A stretch of DNA of 45,722 nt from Prolixibacteraceae bacterium (GCA_023228025.1 JALOCD010000020.1:1-45722), one strand, 5' to 3'; positions 31,324 to 41,205 are shown, counted from the stretch's first letter. Numbers and translations: made by a program. Notes: generated by a model from the sequence alone, not told the origin.

Positions 31324-32574
31324 ATGATTCAATGTGATAAGACAATACTGAAGAACGGACTCAGGGTCATTGTCCATACTGACCATAGTACACCATTTGT
31401 GGCCGTCAATGTTTGTTACAATGTCGGATCAAAGCATGAAGATCCAATCCGTACAGGCTTTGCCCATCTTTTTGAACACCTCACTTTCGGTGGTTCCCGG
31501 CATGTTGCTGATTTTGATACAGCCGTTCAGATGGCCGGGGGCGCCAACAATGCCTTTACCTCAAACGATCTTACCAACTATTATATTACCCTGCCTGCCA
31601 ATAATATAGAAACCGCCATGTGGTTGGAATCAGACCGAATGCTTGGTCCAAAATTCACAAAAAAAGGGCTGGATGTACAGAAAAAAGTGGTGATCGAAGA
31701 GTTCAGACAGCGAAATTTGAACAAACCATACGGGGATGTGTGGCACCTTTTGCGCGACCTTGCATACAAGGTTCATCCATATCGCTGGCCAACTATCGGC
31801 CTGGTACCAGAGCACATAGCCTCTGCGACACTGGATGATGTGAAGGATTTTTTCTTTCATCATTACGCACCGAACAATGCAGTATTGGTGATCAGCGGTA
31901 ACATTGGCTCTTCCGATGCTTTTAAGTTGGCAGAAAAATGGTTCAGCGAAATTCCATCCAGGGAGATAGCTCCTTACCCGCTTCAAACAGAACCTCTACA
32001 AACAACAGACCGCGAACTGACTGTCTACCGGGATGTTCCCATTGATACATTTTACGTTGCCTGGCACATGGGTGGCAGAAATGAGAAGGATTTCTATGAA
32101 CTGGACCTTCTATCGGATATACTTTCCAACGGTAGCTCTTCCAGGTTTGAAGTCAAACTGGTGAAAGAGCAGAAATTGTTTACCGAAGCCGATGCCTACC
32201 TGTCGGGGGAAAATGAACCCGGACTCTTTGTTGCAACCGGCAAAGCCTCCCCCGGGATTGACATACATCTGGCAAGGGAGAAGATGCTGGAAGAGATACT
32301 GATGACAACTGAAACTTCCATCACCGAATATGAACTCGAGAAGGTGAAAAACAGGGTGGAGGCCGACCTGCTGCTAAATGAAATCGGCTATCTTGAAAAG
32401 GCGATTCAGCTTGCCTCTTTCGAAATCATGGGTGATGCCGCCGAAATCAACAATCAGGGGAGGCGCTACCTTGAGATTACTGCTGCAGACCTTCTGAAAA
32501 CGGCAAGTGAGCTTTTTCGCAAAGGGAATCGCAACACTTTGAACTACCTTTCCCTTCAAAATTCAAAAAAATGA
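31324..32574 (+). CDS. M16-family zinc peptidase, catalytic subunit
   Basis: 416 residues. The inverted zinc motif His48-x2-Glu51-His52 (HLFEH) and a Glu near 125 (VVIEEFRQR) are intact, so this is the active member. No signal peptide is seen, which fits a cytoplasmic or loosely periplasmic enzyme. A TATCTTTG box at 31256-31263 is a good -7 element. The next gene overlaps by 4 nt (ATGA) and encodes the partner that lacks the zinc motif, the classical processing-protease heterodimer layout. Confidence 0.92.
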   Translation: MIQCDKTILKNGLRVIVHTDHSTPFVAVNVCYNVGSKHEDPIRTGFAHLFEHLTFGGSRHVADFDTAVQMAGGANNAFTSNDLTNYYITLPANNIETAMWLESDRMLGPKFTKKGLDVQKKVVIEEFRQRNLNKPYGDVWHLLRDLAYKVHPYRWPTIGLVPEHIASATLDDVKDFFFHHYAPNNAVLVISGNIGSSDAFKLAEKWFSEIPSREIAPYPLQTEPLQTTDRELTVYRDVPIDTFYVAWHMGGRNEKDFYELDLLSDILSNGSSSRFEVKLVKEQKLFTEADAYLSGENEPGLFVATGKASPGIDIHLAREKMLEEILMTTETSITEYELEKVKNRVEADLLLNEIGYLEKAIQLASFEIMGDAAEINNQGRRYLEITAADLLKTASELFRKGNRNTLNYLSLQNSKK

Positions 32575-33851
32575 ACACATTCAGGAAAATAGCCCCTCCG
32601 GTTCATTCCGTTGAAAAAATTGATTTCATCGAACCAGAACATCAACTGTTGCCGGGCGGCACCTCGTTTTTCACCCTTTATGGAGGAACCCAGGAGGTTG
32701 TTAAACTCGATTTCAGCTTCAAGGCAGGCACCTGGTTCGAAACTTCAAAACTGGAAAGTATGATGGCGGCTTCGATGATTTCTGAAGGAACTTCAGGAAA
32801 AACGGCACGTCAGATTGCCGACCGAATCGACTTCTATGGCGCCCAGCTCAACTCCTTGCCTTACTATGACAACAATTACGTCTCACTTTTGTCTTTAAAA
32901 AAACATCTTCCCCATCTGCTTCCGTTGCTTGCTGAGATCATACAGGATGCCTCTTTCCCAGAGCATGAGTTTGAGATTATCCGGCAAAAAAGAAAACAGA
33001 GGGCCATTGTAGACGCAGAAAAGGTAGGACTTGTGGCTCAACGAACATTTTTAAGATCTTTGATGGGTGAGAGCCATCCCTATGCACCTGTCTCATCTCC
33101 TGAAGCATACGAAAGCGTGTCGCTCGATGGCGCCAAAAGCCACTATCTGAGACACTATTACTCGGCTAATGCCACACTTTTTGCATCGGGCGATGTAGAT
33201 GCCGAAGTCCAAAAAATGATTGTCGACAATTTTGGCTCAGGTTGGGGGACACCCTTCCCCTACAAAAAAGATCAACCGCAGGTTCAAAGCGCGGAAGAAA
33301 AATCTTTCTTTATCGAAAGGGAGAGCGCCAATCAAAATGCACTCACAATAGGGAAAAGGGTTCCAACCCAGCACCATCCCGATTCGGCCGGATTAAAACT
33401 TCTTACCACCATCCTCGGAGGCTATTTCGGTTCACGGCTGATGAGCAACCTCCGCGAAGAGAAAGGGCTCACCTACGGAATTCATGCCTCGGTCGTCTCT
33501 TTTGTCAGGGATGCCATTTTCATGATCCATGCGGAGGTTACAGCCGAAAAAACACAGGAGGCCATTAAAGAAATTTTCCTTGAGATGCAACGCCTGCGCG
33601 AAGAACTGGTACCCGAGACAGAACTTGAACCGTTGCGCAGTTTCCTTCTTGGCCGGATGCTCGAAGATTTTGATGGCCCGTTTGCCCGCTCACAGAGTTT
33701 CTCCTCACTGTATGAGGCAGGGTTAAGTGTTGGCTACTTCGACCAGATCATCCACACCATCAAGACCACAACTCCAGAACAAATAAGGGAATTGGCACGA
33801 ACTTATCTGGATCCGGAGACGATGTACACGGTAGCTGCCGGGAAGAGGTAA
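32571..33851 (+). CDS. M16-family peptidase, non-catalytic partner
   Basis: 426 residues of M16 fold without HxxEH (AASMISEGTSGKTARQIADR stands at that position). It has the partner-subunit Arg/Tyr signature: YFGSRLMSNLREEKGLTYGI (Arg and Tyr). Together with the upstream protein it would close around peptides up to about 30-70 residues. It starts within the stop codon of the catalytic gene. Followed by repeat-filled DNA. Confidence 0.92.
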   Translation: MNTFRKIAPPVHSVEKIDFIEPEHQLLPGGTSFFTLYGGTQEVVKLDFSFKAGTWFETSKLESMMAASMISEGTSGKTARQIADRIDFYGAQLNSLPYYDNNYVSLLSLKKHLPHLLPLLAEIIQDASFPEHEFEIIRQKRKQRAIVDAEKVGLVAQRTFLRSLMGESHPYAPVSSPEAYESVSLDGAKSHYLRHYYSANATLFASGDVDAEVQKMIVDNFGSGWGTPFPYKKDQPQVQSAEEKSFFIERESANQNALTIGKRVPTQHHPDSAGLKLLTTILGGYFGSRLMSNLREEKGLTYGIHASVVSFVRDAIFMIHAEVTAEKTQEAIKEIFLEMQRLREELVPETELEPLRSFLLGRMLEDFDGPFARSQSFSSLYEAGLSVGYFDQIIHTIKTTTPEQIRELARTYLDPETMYTVAAGKR

Positions 33852-34125
33852 TGTGAAAATTGGAAAATGAAACCCCACCCCTACCACAGATTACACAAAT
33901 TGCACAAATTAAAAACCCCTATTGTTTTTAGTCAACCACAAATGGCACAAATGAACACAAATAACCCAGGCTCTACCACTGATTACACAAATTACACAGA
34001 TTAAGACAAATATCAATTTCTCCGTTTTCCCGTTTCAATAGTTCGCAGACCTGTTGAGGAAAACCACTCTCCCCGTCCCCTAGTCTCCCAGTCCCCTAGT
34101 CCCTCCGTCCTTCCGTCCTTCCGTC
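33850..34125 (+). repeat. Composite repeat, copy 1 (inverted relative to 39224-39538)
   Basis: A series of words in the order GTGAAAATTGGAAAATG, ACCACA..TTACACAAATT, CCACAAATGGCACAAATG, TTACACAAATTACAC, CCCGTTTCAAT and CCCCGTCCCCTAGTCTCC. The reverse complement of 39224-39538 shows the same order. The gap holds no gene. Confidence 0.5.
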
Positions 34126-34152
34126 ATCTCTCCGTCCACTCAGTGTTCATTT

Positions 34153-35139
34153 TCACATTTCAATCAACCTTCCCTGCCAGGTATCACGTACTTCCAGCAG
34201 TTTCTCCACTTTGGCAACGAACTCGTAGTTTTTGAGCCCCCAGTTGGGGCCAACCACCAATCCGGAAGGAGCTGAACTGACAAATCGCTGGACGATAATT
34301 TCTGGTGAGAGATGTTCAAGGTACCTAACTACCAAGTCCGCATACTGATCCACACCGAACAGATTAAATCCCAAGGGGTTGAAATAATAATCGATCGCCA
34401 TTTTCGTGCCTTTGTGCAGTTGCAGTTGGTGCAGTTTAATGCTCTGTACTGGTAATTCTGAAATGATTTTGGCCTGCTCAATAAAATCGGCATCTTTTTC
34501 TCCAGGAAGCCCAAGGATCAAATGGACACAATTGTCGATTTTTCTTGAAGCGATCCTGTGAATGGCCCCTATGGATTCCTGCGCGGTATGACCGCGATTG
34601 ATCTGCAAAAGGGTCTCTTCCCTGAAACTCTCAACCCCCAACTCGATGGATACATAACATCTTTCTGCAAACTCCGAAAGCAGATCGAGCACCTCATCGT
34701 TCAGGCAGTCGGGGCGGGTGGCAATGACCAGCCCAATCACTTCGGGATGGCTCAATGCCTCTTCATAGAACTTGCGCAAGACTTCAACCCGAGCATAGGT
34801 GTTGCTGTATGCCTGGAAATAAGCCAGATAACGCATCTCTGGATATTTGGAAGAAAAAAAACTTATCCCTTTAACAATCTGTGCGGCAATATTTTCCTCC
34901 ATTCTGCAATAATCCGGATTGAAACTCCGGTTATTACAATAGGTACAACCTCCGATACCACGCGATCCATCACGGTTTGGACAGGTAAAGCCTGCATCCA
35001 GCGAGATTTTTTGCACTCGTCCCTCAAATCGCCTTCTGAAATAGGTCGAATAGTCGTTGTAACGCTTGTCGCTGCCCCAGGGGAATTCTCTTTCCATCAT
35101 TCGATTTTGTTTGGGGACAAAAATAGCAGAAGCAGACAA
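34153..35139 (-). CDS. YhcC-type (TIGR01212) radical SAM protein
   Basis: 328 residues. The cluster-binding segment is FTCPNRDGSRGIGGCTYCNN, with three Cys in the extended spacing of the TIGR01212 family. YLAYFQAYSNTYA, VIGLVIATRPDCL and CVHLILGLPGEK follow in the same order as in YhcC. Function is not known for certain; the family is highly conserved and has been linked to RNA-level modification. The first 15 residues before the core are not conserved-looking, so the start might lie slightly later. It is convergent with no gene; the 300-bp gap downstream is repeat DNA. Confidence 0.9.
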   Translation of the reverse strand: MSASAIFVPKQNRMMEREFPWGSDKRYNDYSTYFRRRFEGRVQKISLDAGFTCPNRDGSRGIGGCTYCNNRSFNPDYCRMEENIAAQIVKGISFFSSKYPEMRYLAYFQAYSNTYARVEVLRKFYEEALSHPEVIGLVIATRPDCLNDEVLDLLSEFAERCYVSIELGVESFREETLLQINRGHTAQESIGAIHRIASRKIDNCVHLILGLPGEKDADFIEQAKIISELPVQSIKLHQLQLHKGTKMAIDYYFNPLGFNLFGVDQYADLVVRYLEHLSPEIIVQRFVSSAPSGLVVGPNWGLKNYEFVAKVEKLLEVRDTWQGRLIEM

Positions 35140-35182
35140 GAAAATTACGATTGGCGGAGTTTATTAAATTCTAGCTGGGGTG

Positions 35183-35304
35183 CAGATTGCTTCGCTTCGC
35201 TCGCAATGAAGGTACAGTTAATGAGCAATTGTTTAGGATTTGTTCTCCTTACATCATCCCTGTTCCGCAAAACACCGTCATTGCGAGCGAAGCGAAGCAA
35301 TCTG
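35183..35304. repeat. Inverted repeat ATTGCTTCGCTTCGCTCGCAAT
   Basis: 27-bp arms 35183-35209 and 35278-35304 are perfect complements with a 68-nt loop (a REP pair). It lies in the gap between the divergently placed YhcC and DUF4301 genes. Confidence 0.6.
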
Positions 35305-35425
35305 CCAATCATCCTCAAATTTTTAATGAACATCCGAATGTGTATAATTTTACACTAATTTCAACTTGAAAATTTTTGGAATGATTTTCATTTCCTTAAA
35401 TTCAACCAATCGAAAATTGTAAGCT

Positions 35426-36973
35426 ATGTTTACCCCGAATGACCTGGAGCAAATTGTCGAAAGAGGCAGTAATCTCTGTGAAATAAAGAACCAGATCGCC
35501 CATTTTAAAAAAGGGTTCCCTTTTCTAAAAACCGTCGAAGCCGCTGGCATAGGTAACGGAATTGTCTGTCTGACCGAATCTGAGTGTGACAAGCTCGTCT
35601 CATTTTATGAAGAGCAACTTGCAAAAGGGATACTTCCGCTCAAGTTCGTTCCCGCTTCGGGCGCAGCCAGCCGTATGTTTCAGTCTCTCTTTTCATTTCA
35701 GGAGATGGCTTTGACCAACAAGGAGGCAGTGAGCCTGCTCGAAAATCAAAAGCAGAAGAGTGTCAAACAATTTTACGAGCGCATTGCTGATTTTGCCTTC
35801 TATCCGTCGCTTATAAAAATTATTGGAACGCTGGAATTTCCCTGTGGGACATTCAAACACCTCGAAATACTGAAGGCTGTACTATCCCCTGAAGGGTTAA
35901 ACTATGGATTTCTCCCAAAAGGATTGCTCGATTTCCACGACTATTCTGGGGTCAGTCGCACGCCTGCCGAAGAACATCTGGTTGAAGGCGCCCTCTACGG
36001 AACAGATTCTCAGGGAGTGGTCAGGATCCATTTTACTGTCTCTCCCGAGCACCTCACGCTTTTCAAAACGAAGTGCGAGAAGGCAGCCGCTATTTTTGAG
36101 AACAGATATGAAGTAAAATATAAGATCACCTTTTCAGAGCAAAAACCGTCGACTGACACCATCGCGGTAGATGAAAACAACGAACCTTTCAGAACGGCAG
36201 AAGGCCAACTCTTCTTCCGTCCGGGAGGCCATGGAGCACTTCTGGAGAACCTGAACGACCTTCATGCAGACCTGATCTTTGTCAAAAATATCGACAACGT
36301 GGTACCCGACCGGCTAAAAGATGAGACGATCAAATACAAAAAAGCGCTGGCCGGATTGTTGCTAAACCGGCAACGGAGAATCTTTAAGTATCTAAAACTG
36401 CTTGAAAAACCGGCCGCTCAACTCACAGAATCGCTGTTGGATGAGATGACCGGCTATCTGGAACATGAGTTGTCTACCAAACCTGCCGGGAAGGCGCCTC
36501 AACAGGATAAAGCAACACGAATTCAATATCTTATCTCCAAATTTAATCGGCCCATCCGCGTGTGCGGGATGGTGAAGAACGAAGGTGAACCGGGCGGCGG
36601 ACCTTTCTGGGCCATTCAGGCAGACGGCACCACCACGCTTCAAGTAGTCGAAAGCAGTCAGATCGACCTGAAAGATCCCAATCAGGCTGCCATCGCCTCC
36701 CATGCGACTCATTTCAATCCGGTAGACCTGGTTTGTGGTGTTCGCAATTACAAAGGCGAAAAATTTTCGCTTCCCGATTTCAGGGATCCCGAAACCGGTT
36801 TCATCTCGTCCAAATCGAAAGATGGGAAACCTCTGAAGGCACAGGAATTACCCGGACTTTGGAATGGGGCCATGTCGGATTGGATCACTATTTTTGCGGA
36901 GGTTCCACCCATAACTTTCAATCCGGTAAAAACTGTCAATGACCTTTTAAGGCAGGAGCATCAACCGCTTTAG
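35426..36973 (+). CDS. DUF4301 protein
   Basis: 515 residues, the usual length for DUF4301, a Bacteroidota family. Recognisable segments include PLKFVPASGAASRMFQSLF, PKGLLDFHDYSGVSRTPAEE, FRPGGHGALLENLNDLHADL and IRVCGMVKNEGEPGGGPFW. The last 200 residues resemble nucleotide-sugar-binding folds, but no activity has been established. Followed within 42 nt by the TPR gene. Confidence 0.85.
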   Translation: MFTPNDLEQIVERGSNLCEIKNQIAHFKKGFPFLKTVEAAGIGNGIVCLTESECDKLVSFYEEQLAKGILPLKFVPASGAASRMFQSLFSFQEMALTNKEAVSLLENQKQKSVKQFYERIADFAFYPSLIKIIGTLEFPCGTFKHLEILKAVLSPEGLNYGFLPKGLLDFHDYSGVSRTPAEEHLVEGALYGTDSQGVVRIHFTVSPEHLTLFKTKCEKAAAIFENRYEVKYKITFSEQKPSTDTIAVDENNEPFRTAEGQLFFRPGGHGALLENLNDLHADLIFVKNIDNVVPDRLKDETIKYKKALAGLLLNRQRRIFKYLKLLEKPAAQLTESLLDEMTGYLEHELSTKPAGKAPQQDKATRIQYLISKFNRPIRVCGMVKNEGEPGGGPFWAIQADGTTTLQVVESSQIDLKDPNQAAIASHATHFNPVDLVCGVRNYKGEKFSLPDFRDPETGFISSKSKDGKPLKAQELPGLWNGAMSDWITIFAEVPPITFNPVKTVNDLLRQEHQPL

Positions 36974-37014
36974 CGCATTTTGATTAACTTTGTCACGATT
37001 TTAAACAGTTTGCC

Positions 37015-38451
37015 ATGATGTGGGAAGAGTCGAGGGATAATTTTGAAAGCAAGGAATTTGCCGCTGTTCTGAAGCGCTACAAACAGATGCTGACGGAACA
37101 ACGCACCGAGTTTTTTGACGTGGCAGATTTCGAATTTATCGCCGATCAATACATCGATATGAGTCAGTTTTCCAATGCATTGCAAGCATGCGAAATTGCC
37201 CTTCGGCAGCATCCCAACTCAATCATCGTCAAGGTAAAAAAAGCGCAGATCTTTCTTTCACAGCTCAAGCTAAAAAAGGCCATTCATCTGCTGAAGCAGC
37301 TTGAAGAGCTGGAACCCTCCAATCCGGATGTAATGATGATGCTGGGAACCTGCCACAACTTGCAGGGAGAGCACCATAAGGCTACCGAATATTTTAAAAA
37401 AGCAGAGCAAAACGCCTTCGAAGACCGTGATGAACTTCTCTACAACATTGGTATATCGTTCATTCAAACAGGATCTTACGAAGAAGCGCTCCGTTATCTG
37501 AAAAAAGCCCTCGATGAAAATTCTGAGCACGATCCGGTTCTCTATGATCTTGCCTTCTGTTTCGAAAAAGTAGGAGACGATGCCAAAGCTATCGAGTATT
37601 ACAACAAATATCTTGACATCGATCCCTTCTCCGAATCGGCCTGGTACAACCTTGGAATCATTTACAACCGTCTTGATGAGTACGAACAAGCCATCGAAGC
37701 TTACGATTTTGCCCTCGCGATCGATGCAAACTATGCAGCCGCTATCTTCAACAAGGCCAATGCTTTATCGGCGATTGAGCGCTTTCAGGATTCCATTTCC
37801 ACCTACCACGAATACCTGAAAGTAGACCCCGATTCGGTCGATGCCCACCTTTATTTGGCGGATTGTTATTTTCAACTCGACGACTACGAAAATGCCGGCC
37901 TCTATTACGACAGAACTATTTGCATGGAACCCAATTGCTCTGATGCTTGGTTTGGCGCCGGATTGGTCATGCTCATCAGCGACAAACCTGAGGAGGCTTT
38001 GCCACTTTTAAAAAAATCGCTTGGGATTAATCCCGACTGTGCCGAATGCTGGAATGCACTGGGCAAAGCCCATACTGCTCAGGGAAACTTTAAAGAGGCC
38101 AAGCAGGCCTACATCAAAGCGCTTGAGCTGGATGATGAAATTCCGGAATATTGGCTCTCCTATGCCGACCTGATGTTCAACAACAACCTCTTTGGAGAAG
38201 CAGTAAAAATTCTGGAAGATGCGGAAAACACAGAGGCTGCCTGCGCCGCTATCCTCTACCGTCAAGCCGGATTCTATATCTTTTTGGATAATTTTGAGCT
38301 GGCCAAAAATAAGCTCGAAGTAGCCCTGACCGAAGATTACCCTTCTCATGTCGACTTTTTGGAGAATTTCCCAACTTTCCTGCTGATCGATTGGGTAACT
38401 GAACTGATCGCAAAATACAGTTATCTTGGGGGAGAGCCTACGACTCTCTAG
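37015..38451 (+). CDS. Tetratricopeptide-repeat protein
   Basis: 478 residues consisting of about ten 34-residue TPR helix pairs from residue 35 to 440. The first unit is ADQYIDMSQFSNALQACEIA, and clear later ones are YNIGISFIQTGSYEEALRYL and YNLGIIYNRLDEYEQAIEAY. It has no signal peptide or catalytic domain, so it is a scaffold for protein contacts. A TAACTTTG box at 36985-36992 could be a promoter -7 element. It is 25 bp before aroE and could be co-transcribed with it. Confidence 0.9.
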   Translation: MMWEESRDNFESKEFAAVLKRYKQMLTEQRTEFFDVADFEFIADQYIDMSQFSNALQACEIALRQHPNSIIVKVKKAQIFLSQLKLKKAIHLLKQLEELEPSNPDVMMMLGTCHNLQGEHHKATEYFKKAEQNAFEDRDELLYNIGISFIQTGSYEEALRYLKKALDENSEHDPVLYDLAFCFEKVGDDAKAIEYYNKYLDIDPFSESAWYNLGIIYNRLDEYEQAIEAYDFALAIDANYAAAIFNKANALSAIERFQDSISTYHEYLKVDPDSVDAHLYLADCYFQLDDYENAGLYYDRTICMEPNCSDAWFGAGLVMLISDKPEEALPLLKKSLGINPDCAECWNALGKAHTAQGNFKEAKQAYIKALELDDEIPEYWLSYADLMFNNNLFGEAVKILEDAENTEAACAAILYRQAGFYIFLDNFELAKNKLEVALTEDYPSHVDFLENFPTFLLIDWVTELIAKYSYLGGEPTTL

Positions 38452-38476
38452 GTTGTACCAAACAGCATCTTTAAAT

Positions 38477-39223
38477 ATGAGACAATACGGTCTGATCGGA
38501 TTTCCGCTAACCCACTCTTTTTCGAAGAGGTTTTTCACGCAGTATTTTGCCGATCATTCCATCGACGCCGAATACCTCAATTTCGAAATTAGCGACATTT
38601 CGATGTTGCCAACAGTCCTGAAAGAGCATCCGAATCTGGTCGGTTTTAATGTCACAATTCCCTACAAAGAGGCAGTCATTCCCTACCTGGATAGCTGTGA
38701 TGCCAAAGCCGCTGCAATTAAAGCCGTCAACACAGTTAAAATAGAGAGAGCAGACGGGAAGATCTCGCTCAAAGGCTTCAATACCGACCTGATAGGTTTT
38801 CGCAACTCGATCCTTCCGCTTTTAAAGCAACATCACAAAAAAGCCCTGGTACTGGGCACTGGCGGAGCCTCCAAAGCCATCGTGGCAACCCTGAACGACC
38901 TATCTGTTTCGACCCAGCTTGTTTCTCGTGAAGCCAAAGCCGGGCGCTCCATCTCCTACGGTCAGCTTACCAAAACTGTTATGCATGAGTATTCCGTTGT
39001 GGTCAACACAACACCACTTGGCACCTACCCCAAAACGGAAACTTTTCCGGAGATCCCATACGAATACCTGACTGACAAGCATTTACTATTCGATCTGGTT
39101 TACAATCCTGGCGTTACCCAATTCCTTCAAAAAGGCGCCGACCATGGCGCTGTCACCAAGAACGGATCGGATATGCTCGAACTGCAAGCGCTGGCCGCGT
39201 GGGAGATTTGGACGGAGGAATGA
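38477..39223 (+). CDS. aroE: Shikimate dehydrogenase
   Basis: 248 residues from ATG 38477. An upstream in-frame ATG at 38426 adds 17 residues inside the TPR gene's end and is not conserved-looking, so the later start is chosen. The shikimate pocket is complete: YGLIGFPLTHSFS, NVTIPYKEAV (catalytic Lys), KAVNTVKIE and GFNTDLIGF. The NADP-binding glycine loop is VLGTGGASKAI. It reduces 3-dehydroshikimate in aromatic amino-acid synthesis. Followed by repeat-filled DNA. Confidence 0.93.
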   Translation: MRQYGLIGFPLTHSFSKRFFTQYFADHSIDAEYLNFEISDISMLPTVLKEHPNLVGFNVTIPYKEAVIPYLDSCDAKAAAIKAVNTVKIERADGKISLKGFNTDLIGFRNSILPLLKQHHKKALVLGTGGASKAIVATLNDLSVSTQLVSREAKAGRSISYGQLTKTVMHEYSVVVNTTPLGTYPKTETFPEIPYEYLTDKHLLFDLVYNPGVTQFLQKGADHGAVTKNGSDMLELQALAAWEIWTEE

Positions 39224-39538
39224 CGGATAGACGGAGGGACATGGAGACTAGGGGACGGGGAGACTTGGAGACAGGGCGAAAGGGACGACTTGGACGACTA
39301 GGACAAAGGGATTGAAACGGGGAAACAGAGAAACAGTGAAAAAGGGGATATTAGTTTTTTCCTTAATTCGTGTAATTGGTGTAATTAGTGGTAAGGTTGG
39401 GGTTATTTGTGCCCATTTGTGCCATTTGTGGTTAGGTAAGAGCAATTGGAGTTTTTAATTCGTGTAATTGGCGTAATTCGTGGTTGGCAGGGGTTCCATT
39501 TTCACATTTCCACATTTTCCAATTTTCACATTAAATCT
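39224..39538 (-). repeat. Composite repeat, copy 2 (inverted relative to 33850-34125)
   Basis: The reverse complement has the same succession of words as copy 1, ending in CCCCGTCCCCTAGTCTCC. It fills the gap between aroE and truA and covers the last bases of truA. No gene is seen. Confidence 0.5.
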
Positions 39539-40266
39539 GGGTACCCAATATCCACCAAAAACAGCCCTTTCGCGGCTACGCTGGCGCCGGCACTGCTACG
39601 GTCTTTCTTGTCAATAACAGCCTTGAGTTCATCAAAAGTCATCTTCCCCAGTCCAACTTCGAGCAAAGTACCCACAATTGCCCGTACCATATTCCGTAAA
39701 AAACGATCTGCCCGGATGGTAAAAATTAGCTGATCCCCCTTCTCTTCCCAAAAAGCCTTGGTTACCGTGCAATTGTTGGTCTTCACATCACTGCCCAGTT
39801 TGCTGAAACTGGTAAAATCATCTACTTCTAAGAGCATTTTGGCAGCTTCGTTCATCCGCACCACATTCAATTTACGGCTCTCCTTCTCGGCATATGCATG
39901 TGTGAAAGGATCCTTGGTGCGTGAAAAGTAGTATTTATATTCCCGGTAGGTGGCGTCAAACCGGGCATGCGCATCCGACCTGACTTGAAAGATTTTTTGA
40001 ACTGCAATATCAAATGGCAGCAGGCAATTTAGTTTGAAGAGCATATTTTCATCTGCTAAACCTTCGTGGGCGCTGTCAAAATGGGCAATATAAAAAGCTG
40101 CGTGAACGCCGGTATCTGTGCGGCCTGCCCCAACCACCTCAATCTTTTCACGTGAAATCACGGCAAGGGCTTTCTCGACCTCCTCCTGAACCGAGTGGGC
40201 GTTCTGCTGGATTTGCCAACCATGGTAGTTGGTCCCGTCGTACGAAAGCTGAATAAAATAGCGCAT
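39526..40266 (-). CDS. truA: tRNA pseudouridine synthase A
   Basis: 246 residues from the ATG at 40264-40266. A frame extending six codons further upstream exists, but MRYFIQLSYDGTNYHGWQIQ is the normal TruA start. The catalytic Asp is in EVVGAGRTDTGVHA. FRDMVR-like RFLRNMVRAIVGTLLEVG is near the C-terminus. It makes pseudouridine at positions 38-40 of tRNA. The last residues lie in repeat DNA. Confidence 0.95.
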   Translation of the reverse strand: MRYFIQLSYDGTNYHGWQIQQNAHSVQEEVEKALAVISREKIEVVGAGRTDTGVHAAFYIAHFDSAHEGLADENMLFKLNCLLPFDIAVQKIFQVRSDAHARFDATYREYKYYFSRTKDPFTHAYAEKESRKLNVVRMNEAAKMLLEVDDFTSFSKLGSDVKTNNCTVTKAFWEEKGDQLIFTIRADRFLRNMVRAIVGTLLEVGLGKMTFDELKAVIDKKDRSSAGASVAAKGLFLVDIGYPDLM

Positions 40267-40496
40267 AAAACCACAAATTAACACAAATTAAATCCCTCCA
40301 TACAACATAGGAACAATAATTGAATTTTCGCAACTCTAACCACAAATGGACTCAAATGGTATTGTCCGACCAATAATTATAGTGATTAAAAAACAAATTT
40401 TTATGCAAAATAACACATTTAGCAAGATTTTTGAATATTGCTGGAGATGAAGTGAATTTTATCACAAACAATGGCTCTAATTATCGATTATATAAA

Positions 40497-40680
40497 GCCT
40501 TATTTTCCAAGGCAATCGTAGTATAAAAGCGGTCCACCACAAATCTCTGCCTTACTATCTTATTAAATATCATTCATTTAACACTGACAATATTGCCATT
40601 CAAGTTCCTTTTAATAAGATAATAAGATTAATGTCTGAATCTAATATCCTTTCTACTAAGATAATAAATAAAAATAAGAT
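40497..40680. mobile_element. MITE-like long inverted repeat, copy 2
   Basis: 184 bp, starting GCCTTATTTTCC like copy 1 at 4518. The inner arm CCTTACTATCTTATTA (40550-40565) is inverted at about 40612-40630 (TAATAAGATAATAAGATTA), and the tip AAAAATAAGATT closes it. It is more diverged than copy 1 and has no coding capacity. It lies in the 939-bp gene-free region 40267-41205. Confidence 0.5.
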
Positions 40681-40778
40681 TTATATGATCCAAATTTGGT
40701 TTCATGATCCAATCCAACAGCATATTTCCCTTTGCCTCAATACCCATTTATCCGTAAATCCGTGTAATTTGTTGGAAG

Positions 40779-41024
40779 GCCTGGTTTATTTGTGTCAATT
40801 TGTGCTATTTGTGGTTAACGCCGGGGTTATTTGTGTCAATTTGTGCCATTTGTGGTTAACGCCGGGGTTATTTGTGTCAATTTGTGCCATTTGTGGTTAA
40901 GGCCGGGGTTATTTGTGTCAATTTGTGCCATTTGTGGTTAAGGCCGGGGTTATTTGTGTCAATTTGTGCCATTTGTGGTTAAGGCCGGGATTATTTGTGT
41001 CAATTTGTGCCATTTGTGGTTAAG
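40779..41024. repeat. Six tandem 41-bp units
   Basis: Six joined units of exactly 41 bp start at 40779, 40820, 40861, 40902, 40943 and 40984. Consensus words are GCCGGGGTTATTTGTGTC, AATTTGTGCCATTTGTGG and TTAAG. The first unit is diverged, and the middle ones are nearly identical. There are no spacers between units, so it is not CRISPR. Related words occur in the composite repeats at 33.9 and 39.4 kb and around 41060-41120. It is a variable-number tandem repeat upstream of the Bat operon. Confidence 0.85.
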
Positions 41025-41205
41025 AAAGATTAATTGGGCTTACTAATTCGTTTAATTAGCGTCATTGATCGTTGGGTAGGGTAATATTTGTGTTAATTTG
41101 CGGAATCTATAGTGGTTAACATTTTTTAATAGATTAGCATTTTATGAAACGGTTCAAAATACTATTTTTGGTTCCGTTTTAACATTTATACTAAAAATCA
41201 TCCTT

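Noticed and set aside
38426..38476. Earlier start for aroE
   Set aside because: The extra 17 residues lie within the TPR gene end and precede the conserved MRQYGLIGFPL start.
40631..40900. 89-residue plus-strand frame
   Set aside because: It runs into the 41-bp tandem array and has no gene-like sequence outside the repeats.
40779..41024. CRISPR array
   Set aside because: The 41-bp units are joined directly with no unique spacers, and no cas genes are present.
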